DNA from: Tianweitania populi
Lineage (GTDB): Bacteria; Pseudomonadota; Alphaproteobacteria; Rhizobiales; Rhizobiaceae
DNA length: 64,000 bases
NCBI RefSeq assembly: GCF_014652875.1
Contig: NZ_BMZQ01000001.1
Location: 558,001 to 622,000 of the forward strand
Direction: 5' to 3'
The notes beneath the pieces are model-generated. The model had not been told where the DNA came from, ran no database searches, and saw nothing but the letters and a program-made list of their open reading frames with translations. The translations under genes and the position numbers were made by a program. Positions 9,980 through 18,521 of this stretch are shown here, piece by piece. Each line of letters begins with the position of its first letter. The first letter of the stretch is position 1.

Positions 9980-10343
9980 GTCCCGCACATCTTCTGGGCT
10001 CGAGGGAGAACCTCGATGAAACGGCGCCTCGGTCTGAACTCCGGGCGCCGTTCCTGCGTCCGCAATGCAACACATTTACGTGTGCCTTGCCTGATCCAGG
10101 GCGTTGAAGATCAAGGTGATAGGGCAGGCCACGCTGCCGCCATATTCGAGTGACACGGCGATTGTCATGGAACGGGCGTTTGGAGCCTGGAACGACCCGA
10201 TCGGCGTTGCGTTGCAGCGTGATCGAGGATCGAGCGGCTCAATGGCCATCCGTTGATTGGTAACTTGTTAAGCCTGTTTTCCTATCGTGACGGATCGATG
10301 CCGAGTTCAGACGTGTCCGAGTGACCGCAGACAACGTGGATAG
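9980..10343 (+). other. 364-base intergenic region between ldtR and the L,D-transpeptidase gene
   Basis: No convincing gene is seen. It begins with a perfect nine-base-pair hairpin close to the ldtR stop. The rest should hold the transpeptidase promoter and perhaps LdtR sites, but I could not pick out a clear promoter or palindrome. Confidence 0.6.
10020..10052 (+). terminator. Probable terminator hairpin after ldtR
   Basis: AACGGCGCC (10020-10028) and GGCGCCGTT (10044-10052) form a perfect nine-base-pair stem around a 15-base loop, 40 bases after the ldtR stop. The following U tract is weak (TTCCTG), so efficiency is uncertain. Confidence 0.5.
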
Positions 10344-11603
10344 ATGATGAAAACAACCCGCCGCCATTTTCTGACCGCAGCCGGTGCTTTGGCTGGTACG
10401 GCGCTTGCCGCGCCTGCTTTCGCTCAGGACATCCTCGACGATGTTTTCCAGTCCAACCGCCGCGGCGGCTGGAACGACCAGTTCGATGCTAAGGCAGCCG
10501 GCGGCGAAGCGGTTCAGTCAGCTATCCCGATCTATAGCCACGAAACGCTGATGTACACGCAGCAGGCGATTACCGAATATCAGAACATCGTCGCTCAGGG
10601 GGGCTGGAACGAGGTGCCGTCGGGCAACAAGTTGCAGCTTGGCGTCGTTCATCCGGACGTCGAGGCTATGCGCCGCCGTCTGATGATCTCGGGCGACCTG
10701 TCGCAGCGCGCCGGCCTGTCCCAGTCCTTCGATACCTACACCGATGCCGCCCTCAAGCGTTTCCAGCGCCGTCATGGCCTCCCGGCCGATGGCGTCACCG
10801 GCAAATACACCTATGCCGCGATGAACGTGTCGCCGCAGATCCGGCTTGGTCAGTTGCAAACGAACCTGAACCGCCTCAACCAGAACATGGGCTCCTATCA
10901 GGATCAGCGCTATGTCATGGTCAACATTCCGGCGGCGCAGATCGAAGCCGTAGAGAACGGTCGCGTCGTTTCGCGCCATACGGCAATCGTGGGCAAGATC
11001 GATCGCCAGACGCCATTGATCGATTCCGCGATCAACGAAGTGATCGTCAATCCCTATTGGAACGCGCCGGAGTCGATCGTCCGCAAGGACATCATTCCGT
11101 TGATGCGCAAGAACCCGAACTATCTGCGCGACAACAACATCCGCATCCTTGCCGCCGATGGTTCGGAGATCGATCCGCTGACCATCGACTGGTCGACCGA
11201 AGATGCCGCCAAGATGCATTTCCGCCAGGATCCGGGCAAGATCAATGCCATGGCTTCGGTGAAGATCAACTTCCCGAACAGCCATGCGACCTACATGCAC
11301 GACACGCCGCAGCAGAGCCTGTTCAACAACCTCATGCGCTTCGATTCGTCGGGCTGCGTGCGCGTGCAGAACGTACGCGATCTCGTGACCTGGCTGCTCC
11401 GTGACACGCCGGGCTGGAGCCGCCAGCGCTTCGAGGACACGATCCGCAGCGGCCAGAACACGCCCGTTCAGCTTTCGCAGGCCGTGCCGGTGCACTTCAC
11501 TTATGTATCGGCCTGGTCGACCGGCGACGGCGTCGTGCATTTCCGCGATGACGTTTATGCGCTGGACGGCAATCAGGAACTGCAGATGTCGCAGGCGATC
11601 TGA
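10344..11603 (+). CDS. Tat-exported L,D-transpeptidase with peptidoglycan-binding domain
   Basis: A 419-residue periplasmic enzyme that makes 3-3 peptide crosslinks in peptidoglycan or anchors proteins to it. The N-terminus is a twin-arginine signal (TTRRHFL, hydrophobic stretch, then APAFAQ). A PG_binding_1 region follows at about residues 130-170 (FQRRHGLPADGVTGKYTY). The YkuD catalytic domain carries HDTPQQSLF and the active-site cysteine in SSGCVRVQN (C338). The gene lies behind ldtR and corresponds to the ldtP target known in Liberibacter. A strong terminator follows. Two adjacent ATG codons are possible starts. Confidence 0.92.
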   Translation: MMKTTRRHFLTAAGALAGTALAAPAFAQDILDDVFQSNRRGGWNDQFDAKAAGGEAVQSAIPIYSHETLMYTQQAITEYQNIVAQGGWNEVPSGNKLQLGVVHPDVEAMRRRLMISGDLSQRAGLSQSFDTYTDAALKRFQRRHGLPADGVTGKYTYAAMNVSPQIRLGQLQTNLNRLNQNMGSYQDQRYVMVNIPAAQIEAVENGRVVSRHTAIVGKIDRQTPLIDSAINEVIVNPYWNAPESIVRKDIIPLMRKNPNYLRDNNIRILAADGSEIDPLTIDWSTEDAAKMHFRQDPGKINAMASVKINFPNSHATYMHDTPQQSLFNNLMRFDSSGCVRVQNVRDLVTWLLRDTPGWSRQRFEDTIRSGQNTPVQLSQAVPVHFTYVSAWSTGDGVVHFRDDVYALDGNQELQMSQAI

Positions 11604-11623
11604 TCGCCTCTGCTTGCAAGATC

Positions 11624-11651
11624 AAAGGCCGCCTTCGAGGCGGCCTTTTTC
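11624..11651 (+). terminator. Rho-independent terminator after the L,D-transpeptidase gene
   Basis: AAAGGCCGCCT and AGGCGGCCTTT pair perfectly over 11 base pairs around a three-base loop and run into a T tract, 20 bases after the stop. Confidence 0.9.
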
Positions 11652-11705
11652 GTTTCGGCATCTGTGTCGGAAACACAGCAGAAAAATGCGGTTCCGGCTC
11701 GTGGC

Positions 11706-11736
11706 GAGCGCGCACCAAGTGTGATAGTGCGCGCTC
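11706..11736 (+). promoter_or_regulatory. Perfect inverted repeat in the glyA leader
   Basis: GAGCGCGCAC (11706-11715) and GTGCGCGCTC (11727-11736) are exact inverse complements separated by 11 bases, 33 bases before the glyA start codon. It could be an RNA hairpin or a protein-binding site. No known glycine or folate riboswitch core was recognised. Confidence 0.45.
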
Positions 11737-11769
11737 AATCTTCCCGTTCGCTTCGTAAAGGATCCTGCG

Positions 11770-13065
11770 ATGGCTTCTTCGACCAATGCCTTCTTCACCA
11801 CCTCGCTGGAAGAGCGGGATCCGGAAATCTTCGGTTCCATCCGCGATGAACTGGGTCGCCAGCGCCACGAGATCGAGCTGATCGCCTCGGAAAACATCGT
11901 GTCGCGCGCCGTGCTGGAAGCGCAGGGCTCGATCATGACCAACAAATATGCGGAGGGCTATCCGGGCAAGCGCTATTACGGCGGGTGCCAGTTCGTGGAT
12001 GTCGCCGAAACGCTGGCGATCGAGCGCGCCAAGAAGCTGTTTGACTGCAACTTCGCCAACGTCCAGCCGAACTCCGGTAGCCAGATGAATCAGGCCGTGT
12101 TCCTGGCGCTTCTGCAGCCCGGCGACACGTTCATGGGCCTCGACCTCAACTCGGGCGGCCATCTCACGCACGGCTCCCCGGTCAACATGTCCGGCAAGTG
12201 GTTTAACGTCGTGTCCTATGGCGTGCGCGAGGATGATCATCTCATCGACATGGATGTGGTGGAGCAGAAGGCGCATGAAACCAAGCCGAAGCTGATCCTT
12301 GCCGGCGGCACCGCTTATTCCCGCATCTGGGACTGGAAGCGCTTCCGCGAGATTGCCGATGCGGTCGGCGCTTACCTGATGGTCGACATGGCGCACATCG
12401 CGGGTCTCGTGGCCGGCGGCCAGCATCCGTCGCCACTGCCGCATGCGCATGTCGTCACCACCACGACGCACAAGTCGCTGCGCGGCCCGCGCGGCGGCAT
12501 GATCCTCACGAATGACGAGGATATCGCCAAGAAGATGAATTCGGCCGTGTTCCCCGGCCTGCAGGGCGGGCCGCTGATGCATGTCATCGCCGCCAAGGCC
12601 GTGGCCTTCGGGGAAGCGCTGCAGCCGGAGTTCAAGACCTACGCCGCAAATATCGTGGCGAACGCGAAGGCCCTTGCTGCAAGCTTGAAGGACACCGGCC
12701 TCGACATTGTGTCCGGCGGCACGGACAATCATTCGATGCTGGTCGACCTCCGGCCGAAGAACGCCACGGGCAAGCGCGCGGAGGCGGCTTTGGGCCGCGC
12801 CAACATCACCTGCAACAAGAACGGCATTCCGTTCGACCCGGAAAAGCCTTTCGTGACCTCTGGCGTGCGTCTCGGCACGCCGGCCGGCACGACGCGCGGC
12901 TTCGGCGAAGCGGAGTTCCGTGAGATCGGCCAGTTGATCACCGAGGTGTTGGATGGCCTGAAGGCTGCCAACTCGGATGAAGGCAACCAGTCGGTTGAAG
13001 AGGCTGTGAAGCGCAAGGTCGTTTCGTTGACGGATCGCTTTCCGCTTTATCCCTATCTGGGGTAA
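11770..13065 (+). CDS. glyA: Serine hydroxymethyltransferase
   Basis: PLP enzyme converting serine and tetrahydrofolate to glycine and 5,10-methylene-tetrahydrofolate in the cytoplasm. The 431-residue length is typical. The PLP lysine lies in [14 protein letters not shown], and the N-terminal [10 protein letters not shown] and YYGGCQFVD blocks are hallmarks. The ATG at 11770 has AAGGA seven bases before it. It is first in a forward run with nrdR and the rib genes, an order common in rhizobia. A perfect hairpin lies in its leader. Confidence 0.97.
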   Translation: MASSTNAFFTTSLEERDPEIFGSIRDELGRQRHEIELIASENIVSRAVLEAQGSIMTNKYAEGYPGKRYYGGCQFVDVAETLAIERAKKLFDCNFANVQPNSGSQMNQAVFLALLQPGDTFMGLDLNSGGHLTHGSPVNMSGKWFNVVSYGVREDDHLIDMDVVEQKAHETKPKLILAGGTAYSRIWDWKRFREIADAVGAYLMVDMAHIAGLVAGGQHPSPLPHAHVVTTTTHKSLRGPRGGMILTNDEDIAKKMNSAVFPGLQGGPLMHVIAAKAVAFGEALQPEFKTYAANIVANAKALAASLKDTGLDIVSGGTDNHSMLVDLRPKNATGKRAEAALGRANITCNKNGIPFDPEKPFVTSGVRLGTPAGTTRGFGEAEFREIGQLITEVLDGLKAANSDEGNQSVEEAVKRKVVSLTDRFPLYPYLG

Positions 13066-13096
13066 GGGGGAGCATTCCTCTTAGACCGGAAGTCCG

Positions 13097-13585
13097 ATGC
13101 GCTGCCCTTACTGCCAATCCGAAGACACCCAGGTTAAGGATTCGCGGCCTGCCGAAGACGGCGCCGCGATCCGGCGCCGCCGGATCTGCCCGGTTTGTGG
13201 CGGCCGCTTCACCACTTTCGAGCGCGTGCAGCTGCGCGATCTCGTCGTGGTCAAGAAGTCCGGCCGCAAGGTGCCGTTCGACCGCGACAAGCTGATGCGC
13301 TCCTTCGACATCGCGTTGCGCAAGCGCAATGTCGATCCCGACCGGATCGAGCGAGCGGTTACGGGCATCGTGCGCCAGCTGGAAAGCTCGGGTGAGACGG
13401 AGATCGTGGCGGGCGAAATCGGCCGCCTGGTCATGGAAGCGCTTAAGGCGCTGGACGACGTCGCCTATGTCCGCTTCGCTTCCGTGTATCGCAACTTCCG
13501 CGAAGCCCGCGATTTCCACGGCGTCCTCGATGAGCTGACGGTGGAAGACGATCCCGATCATGGAGCCGAACGGCACGATGGCTGA
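13097..13585 (+). CDS. nrdR: Transcriptional repressor NrdR
   Basis: Zinc-finger/ATP-cone repressor that senses ATP/dATP and shuts off ribonucleotide reductase genes. The N-terminal zinc ribbon shows [11 protein letters not shown] and [12 protein letters not shown], followed by the ATP-cone (about residues 49-139) beginning [16 protein letters not shown]. The length of 162 residues is normal. It lies 31 bases after glyA and overlaps the beginning of ribD, so it is probably co-transcribed with both. Confidence 0.96.
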   Translation: MRCPYCQSEDTQVKDSRPAEDGAAIRRRRICPVCGGRFTTFERVQLRDLVVVKKSGRKVPFDRDKLMRSFDIALRKRNVDPDRIERAVTGIVRQLESSGETEIVAGEIGRLVMEALKALDDVAYVRFASVYRNFREARDFHGVLDELTVEDDPDHGAERHDG

Positions 13586-14684
13586 AGCACAGCCGAACGC
13601 CGATGATCGCCGCTTCATGGCGGCGGCCATTCGGCTGTCACGCCGGCATCTCGGACTGACCGGCACCAATCCCTCCGTTGCCACCTTGATCGTTGCCGAT
13701 GGCGTCATCGTCGGCCGCGGCGTTACCGCGATTGGCGGAAGGCCGCATGCCGAACCACAGGCGCTGGCTGAAGCGGGCGAGCGGGCCAGGGGCACGACCG
13801 CCTATGTCACGCTCGAACCCTGCGCGCATCATGGCCGCACCCCGCCGTGCGCCGAAGCATTGGTTGCCGCCGGTGTAACCCGTGTCGTTGGAGCCGCATC
13901 CGATCCGGACGCGCGCGTCGCAGGACGCGGCTATGCGATCCTTCGGGCCGCCGGCATCGAGGTTCTGGAAGGCGTTCTGGCTGAAGAAGCCGGCGATCAG
14001 CTACGCGGCTACCTGCTGCGATCTGTGAAGCGCCGCCCGGAAGTGACTCTGAAGCTTGCGGTTTCCGCCGACGGCATGATCGGGCTGACCGATGAGGGCA
14101 GGGTAGCGATCACGGGTGAGACCGTGCGGCGGCAGGTCCATCTGATGCGCGCCGAATCCGACGCAATCCTGATCGGCATCAAGACCGCGCTTGCCGATGA
14201 TCCCGAACTGACCTGCCGTCTGACCGGCTTGGAAGCCCGCTCGCCCGTACGCATCGTGCTTGATCGGAATGGACGCTTGCCAGCAAGCGCCAAGCTGGCC
14301 GTGACCGCGCGCATGGTGCCGACGATGGTAGCCGCTCTTCCGAACGCCATCCAACCTAGCCAGCGCTCGGAACTCGAATCGCGCGGCGTCACCTTCCTGG
14401 CGACGGAAGCGCATGAAGGCCGCGTGGCGCTGCCCGAACTGCTCGAAGACCTGAGCGCCCGTGGCATCGGCACGCTGATGGTGGAAGGCGGCGCGGATGC
14501 CGCCGGGCAGTTCCTGGCGGAAGACCTCGTTGATCGTTTGGTGTTGTTCAGCAGCACAAAGGAAATCGGAAGCGCGGGCGTGCGCGCGCCGATCACACCG
14601 GCAACCGTTCCGCCAAGCTTCCGTCTCCTGCGCGAAAGCCGTTTCGGCGCGGATATCGGCCAGGAATGGGTGAGGGCTTACTGA
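13560..14684 (+). CDS. ribD: Bifunctional riboflavin biosynthesis deaminase/reductase
   Basis: Carries out the second and third steps of riboflavin synthesis: deamination of the pyrimidine and NADPH reduction of the ribosyl side chain. The zinc deaminase site is visible as [11 protein letters not shown] and [13 protein letters not shown]. The C-terminal reductase domain starts near residue 155 ([13 protein letters not shown]) and has [11 protein letters not shown]. The start is either ATG 13560 (overlapping nrdR by 26 bases) or ATG 13578 (MAEAQ, eight-base overlap); the sequence does not settle it. The stop overlaps the ribE start by one base. Confidence 0.93.
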   Translation: MEPNGTMAEAQPNADDRRFMAAAIRLSRRHLGLTGTNPSVATLIVADGVIVGRGVTAIGGRPHAEPQALAEAGERARGTTAYVTLEPCAHHGRTPPCAEALVAAGVTRVVGAASDPDARVAGRGYAILRAAGIEVLEGVLAEEAGDQLRGYLLRSVKRRPEVTLKLAVSADGMIGLTDEGRVAITGETVRRQVHLMRAESDAILIGIKTALADDPELTCRLTGLEARSPVRIVLDRNGRLPASAKLAVTARMVPTMVAALPNAIQPSQRSELESRGVTFLATEAHEGRVALPELLEDLSARGIGTLMVEGGADAAGQFLAEDLVDRLVLFSSTKEIGSAGVRAPITPATVPPSFRLLRESRFGADIGQEWVRAY

Positions 14685-15301
14685 TGTTCACCGGAATTGT
14701 CACCGACATCGGCCGCATTGGCCAGATCACGCCACGCGAAGGCGGCAAGCGCCTGCGCATTGAAACAGCCTATGATCCCGCAACGATCGACATCGGTGCG
14801 TCCATCAGCTGCTCCGGCGTGTGCCTGACGGTCGTGGAACTGCCGGATGCCTCCTCCAACATGCGCTGGTTCGATGTGGAAGCCTGGGAAGAAGCCCTGC
14901 GCCTCACCTCCGCCGGAGATTGGAGCGAAGGAACGGCGCTCAACCTGGAGCGCGCCCTGAAGATGGGCGACGAACTCGGCGGCCACATCGTGTCCGGCCA
15001 CGTCGACGGCATGGCCACGATCGTGGAGCGAACGGATGAGGGCGAAGCCGTTCGCTTCACCCTGGAAGCACCGGTGGAGCTGGCGAAGTTCATCGCGCCG
15101 AAAGGCTCGATCGCTCTGGACGGCACGTCGCTGACCGTCAACAAGGTCGAGGGCCAGCGCTTCGACGTGCTCCTCATTCACCACTCCCTGATCGTCACCA
15201 CCTGGGGCGACCGCCAGGTCGGCGACCGCGTCAACCTCGAAGTCGACACTATGGCCCGCTATGCCGCGCGCCTCGTGGAAGCGCGCGAGCAGGGGCTGTA
15301 G
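14684..15301 (+). CDS. ribE: Riboflavin synthase alpha subunit
   Basis: Dismutates two lumazine molecules to riboflavin. The start at 14684 gives [10 protein letters not shown], the nearly invariant N-terminus of this enzyme, and two lumazine-binding repeats follow (second one from GGHIVSGHVDG). The length of 205 residues is as expected. TGATG overlap with ribD indicates coupling. In many rhizobia ribH follows directly, but here an inverted gene intervenes. The gene is called ribC in some rhizobial annotations. Confidence 0.95.
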   Translation: MFTGIVTDIGRIGQITPREGGKRLRIETAYDPATIDIGASISCSGVCLTVVELPDASSNMRWFDVEAWEEALRLTSAGDWSEGTALNLERALKMGDELGGHIVSGHVDGMATIVERTDEGEAVRFTLEAPVELAKFIAPKGSIALDGTSLTVNKVEGQRFDVLLIHHSLIVTTWGDRQVGDRVNLEVDTMARYAARLVEAREQGL

Positions 15302-15413
15302 ACCTCAGCGCAGCTGCGGGCTCATCGTGGCCGAGCCAGCCTAGTGTGATCAAGCGAACCGCCTCAAACCGTGCGCCGCATGCTCGGTCCTTTTGCCTGG
15401 CGGCCGGCGACGA

Positions 15414-15977
15414 TCAAGGCGTTCGAGACTTCTCGAAGTAGCGCAGCATCGCGTCGAACGCTTCGCTGCTCCCTGAACAGACGCGAACCGCGGGCACCAC
15501 GCGGCAGGAAGCAGGGTCGATGCGAAAGAAACTGCCGAGCAAGGCGCGCGAAGTGGCTTCATCCACACGCGTTCCTTCGATGTGGTGGTGGTAAGTAACA
15601 TCTGACGCCGCGAAATCGCCGGTCGTGCTGTCGATATAGCCACCACCTTCTCCGACACTGACTTGTTGTTCCCTGACTGGTTCGCCGCTTGGCGTCCTGA
15701 AGCGATATTCGACACCGGGCGGCGCGTCGAACTCTACAAAGGTGACGATGCCGTGGGCAACGGCATCAAGCACGATCTCGCCATCGTTCTCCTCGATCTC
15801 GACGCCGTATTTCCGATCGAATGTCGCTTGGTCGAGCCGCGTAATCAGGACTACCACGGTTCCCCCTTCCGTAAGCAGCGGCTCGTCCACGACGATGGTC
15901 AAGACATTGGAATACGCTGGCGGGCTTGCAAACAATAAGACGCTCAAGGCGAGCGCAGCGAGGCGTGTTCGGGGCAT
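15414..15977 (-). CDS. Exported protein of unknown function inserted in the rib gene run
   Basis: 187 residues not recognised. A signal peptide is clear (MPRTRLAALALSVLLFASPP, probable cut after PAYS), so the protein should be periplasmic or secreted. The mature part is acidic and rich in short beta-like stretches, has a three-histidine run (TYHHHIEG), and has two cysteines ten residues apart near the C-terminus (SCRVVPAVRVC), which could form a disulphide. It lies in the opposite direction to ribE and ribH. Codon use looks ordinary for the region, so I do not claim recent transfer. Confidence 0.65.
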   Translation of the reverse strand: MPRTRLAALALSVLLFASPPAYSNVLTIVVDEPLLTEGGTVVVLITRLDQATFDRKYGVEIEENDGEIVLDAVAHGIVTFVEFDAPPGVEYRFRTPSGEPVREQQVSVGEGGGYIDSTTGDFAASDVTYHHHIEGTRVDEATSRALLGSFFRIDPASCRVVPAVRVCSGSSEAFDAMLRYFEKSRTP

Positions 15978-16165
15978 TTACGTCGGCATTCCGATTGTCG
16001 AGATTAGCTTACGAAATATCATCTGGGAACATCCGGTCATGAGCAACCGCCAAGATGAAAAGCTGGCAGGCGACTGGGCCGATCATTCTCGGACTACGCA
16101 TGGCCAATCCTTTCTTGCGCTCGTCGCGTGTTCGGCCTAAGTCAGCGCCTCTTCCGGAGACTGAC

Positions 16166-16621
16166 ATGGCCGACAGCAACAAGCCCCATCTGCTGATTGT
16201 AGAAGCGCGTTTCTACGACGATCTCGCCGACGCGTTGCTTGATGGCGCGAAGGCTGCCCTCGACGCTGCTGGCGCGACCTATGACATCGTGACCGTGCCG
16301 GGTGCCCTCGAAATTCCTGCCGCCATTACGTTTTCCCTCGATGCCGCGGAGCATGGCGGAACTGATTATGACGGCTATGTCGCGCTTGGCACCGTCATTC
16401 GCGGCGAAACCTACCATTTCGACATCGTGGCGAACGAGTCTTGCCGCGCGTTGATGGAGCTTTCGGTCGACGAGTCGCTGGCCATCGGCAACGGCATCCT
16501 GACCACAGAAAACGACGAGCAGGCCTGGACGCGCGCCAAGCGCAGCGAACTCGACAAGGGTGGTTCCGCCGCTCGCGCCGCGCTGACGATGATTGCGCTG
16601 CGCGCAAAGCTGGGAGCTTGA
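16166..16621 (+). CDS. ribH: 6,7-dimethyl-8-ribityllumazine synthase
   Basis: Condenses the ribityl-pyrimidine with dihydroxybutanone phosphate to lumazine, the substrate of RibE. The 151-residue length and the motifs [11 protein letters not shown] and [18 protein letters not shown] (catalytic histidine within) are diagnostic. The start at 16166 follows CCGGAGACTGAC; longer in-frame readings to 16055 have no support. It is followed after three bases by nusB. No FMN riboswitch signature is seen in the 188 bases upstream. Confidence 0.95.
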   Translation: MADSNKPHLLIVEARFYDDLADALLDGAKAALDAAGATYDIVTVPGALEIPAAITFSLDAAEHGGTDYDGYVALGTVIRGETYHFDIVANESCRALMELSVDESLAIGNGILTTENDEQAWTRAKRSELDKGGSAARAALTMIALRAKLGA

Positions 16622-16624
16622 GGA

Positions 16625-17155
16625 TTGTCTGACAATCCAACCAACGAAGGTCGGCCAACCAACGAAGCCGCCCCGATCCGCCAGGTGAACAAGCGTGGCG
16701 CGGCTCGGCTCGCTGCCGTGCAGGCGCTGTACCAGATGGATGTCGCCGGAACCGGCGTTCTGGAAATTGCCGCGGAATATGAGGCGTTCCGGCTCGGCAA
16801 GGAAATTGATGGGGCCACCTATCGTGATGCCGACGCGCAGTGGTTCCGCGCCATTCTGTCGGGTGTCGTGGAAGACCAGAAGACGATCGATCCGGTTATT
16901 CGCCAGGCGCTCACTGAGGACTGGCCGTTGTCGCGGCTTGATTCGACCCTGCGTGCCATTCTCCGCGCCGGTGTTTACGAGCTGATGCGCCGCCAGGACG
17001 TGCCGGTGGCTGTGATCGTTTCCGAATATGTCGACATCGCCAAGGCCTTCTATCTCGAAGACGAGCCGAAGCTGGTGAACGCGGTTCTCGACCGCGTGGC
17101 GCGCCGCATTCGGGGCGAGGGCCGTGGACGCGATCCCGGCAAGGACGTGGGATGA
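16625..17155 (+). CDS. nusB: Transcription antitermination factor NusB
   Basis: RNA-binding antitermination factor for rRNA operons, acting with NusE/S10. The 176-residue protein has the NusB fold blocks [16 protein letters not shown] at the N-terminus, LRAGVYELM and [17 protein letters not shown] at the C-terminus. The start appears to be TTG at 16625, three bases after ribH, with GAGGA overlapping the ribH stop; no ATG is near. It overlaps the next gene by four bases. Confidence 0.92.
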   Translation: MSDNPTNEGRPTNEAAPIRQVNKRGAARLAAVQALYQMDVAGTGVLEIAAEYEAFRLGKEIDGATYRDADAQWFRAILSGVVEDQKTIDPVIRQALTEDWPLSRLDSTLRAILRAGVYELMRRQDVPVAVIVSEYVDIAKAFYLEDEPKLVNAVLDRVARRIRGEGRGRDPGKDVG

Positions 17156-18354
17156 CAAGCCCGGCAGAAGCGCGCAGGACGGCACTGATCCTCGCTTTTG
17201 CCCAGGCTATCGTCGGGGCCGCGGGACCGATCTGCATTTCGATCGGAGCCCTTGCGGGCTACTATCTGCTTGATCAGGACAAGGCGCTCGCCACCGCTCC
17301 GGTGACCGGTTACACGCTGGGCGTCGCCTTGGGCGCATTGCCTGCCGCAGCCGCAATCCGCATGCTCGGCCAACGCGGCGGCTTTCTAGCCGGTGTCGTC
17401 ACGACAGCGGCCGGTGGAGCAATCGCCACTGCCGCTTTGTATGCCGGCAACTTCTGGGTGCTCGTGGTCGGCCTCTTGGTGGTCGGCCTTGGTGGCGCCT
17501 TCGTCCAGCAATTCCGGTTTGCGGCTGCCGACAATGCGCCGCCGGAGTTCAAGGCGCGCGCCATTTCCTTTATCATGACCGGAGGCGTGCTCACCGCCAT
17601 TCTCGGACCGCAGATCGTGATCTTCACGCGCGAGCTACTGGCGCCGGTCATGTTCGCCGGTTCTTTTGCTTCGATCATTGGGCTTGCCGCGGTTGGCGGT
17701 GTTCTCCTTTCATTTCTGCCGCGTCGCGCCCTTGCTGCCAAGTCGACCGGAGACGCCGACGCTGAGCCGGCGAGACCCTTGCGTGAGATCATCAGCCAGC
17801 CCCGCTTCGTTGCGGCTTTGACCTGTGGTGTCGGCAGTTATGCGCTGATGAGCTTCGTGATGACCGGCGCACCGCTCGCGATGGTCGGTTGCGGCTTCAC
17901 CCAGGATCAGGCGACGCTCGGCATTTCCTGGCACGTGATGGCAATGTTTGGGCCGAGCTTCTTCACCGGCCGGCTGATCAACCGCTTTGGCGCGCCGGTC
18001 ATCGTCACCGTCGGCCTCGTCCTGCTCGTTGTCTGCGCGCTGATCGCTTTGTCTGGCATCGAACTCTGGCAGTTCTGGACATCGCTCATCATCCTCGGCC
18101 TTGGCTGGAACTTCGGCTTCATCGGCTCGACGGCCATGACGGCGCAGACCTACCGCCCAGCCGAGCGCTCGCGCGTGCTCGGCTTCCACGATTCGGTTCT
18201 GTTCGGCAGCGTGGCCTTTGCCTCCCTGATGTCCGGCCAGGTCTACAATGCCTATGGCTGGGATATGCTGAACTGGATCGTGTTCCCCGTTGTCGCGATC
18301 TGCTTCGTGGTGCTCGTTCCCCTGGTCAAGCAGCGGCGCCAGCTTCTCGCCTGA
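17152..18354 (+). CDS. MFS transporter
   Basis: A 400-residue inner-membrane protein with about 12 hydrophobic segments in two halves separated by a hydrophilic loop near residues 190-210, as in major facilitator permeases. The substrate cannot be inferred. ATGA overlap with nusB indicates co-translation with it, although no functional connection is evident. Confidence 0.85.
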   Translation: MTSPAEARRTALILAFAQAIVGAAGPICISIGALAGYYLLDQDKALATAPVTGYTLGVALGALPAAAAIRMLGQRGGFLAGVVTTAAGGAIATAALYAGNFWVLVVGLLVVGLGGAFVQQFRFAAADNAPPEFKARAISFIMTGGVLTAILGPQIVIFTRELLAPVMFAGSFASIIGLAAVGGVLLSFLPRRALAAKSTGDADAEPARPLREIISQPRFVAALTCGVGSYALMSFVMTGAPLAMVGCGFTQDQATLGISWHVMAMFGPSFFTGRLINRFGAPVIVTVGLVLLVVCALIALSGIELWQFWTSLIILGLGWNFGFIGSTAMTAQTYRPAERSRVLGFHDSVLFGSVAFASLMSGQVYNAYGWDMLNWIVFPVVAICFVVLVPLVKQRRQLLA

Positions 18355-18521
18355 TCGGCACGAGCCCGTTTGCGACCGCGACGAGTCGTCTTCCGCTTGA
18401 CGATCTCCGCTTCCAGGGCCTACCCCTAAGGAAGGGGCCGGGATCGGAGTGTCCTGTCCAGGGTCTCGCTTTGCGTCCGGGGAGGGGTTCGCCGGACGAA
18501 ACCGGAAGGAAATCCCAGGCA

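Noticed and set aside
11497-12732. 411-codon reverse frame opposite glyA
   Set aside because: Crosses a strong terminator and mirrors glyA; no ribosome site or family.
15978-16165. FMN riboswitch before ribH
   Set aside because: None of the conserved FMN aptamer blocks is present.
17889-18521. A very long N-terminal extension of the pyrophosphatase frame back into the MFS gene
   Set aside because: The extension is the out-of-frame shadow of the MFS gene. Family length and the ribosome site support the start at 18522.
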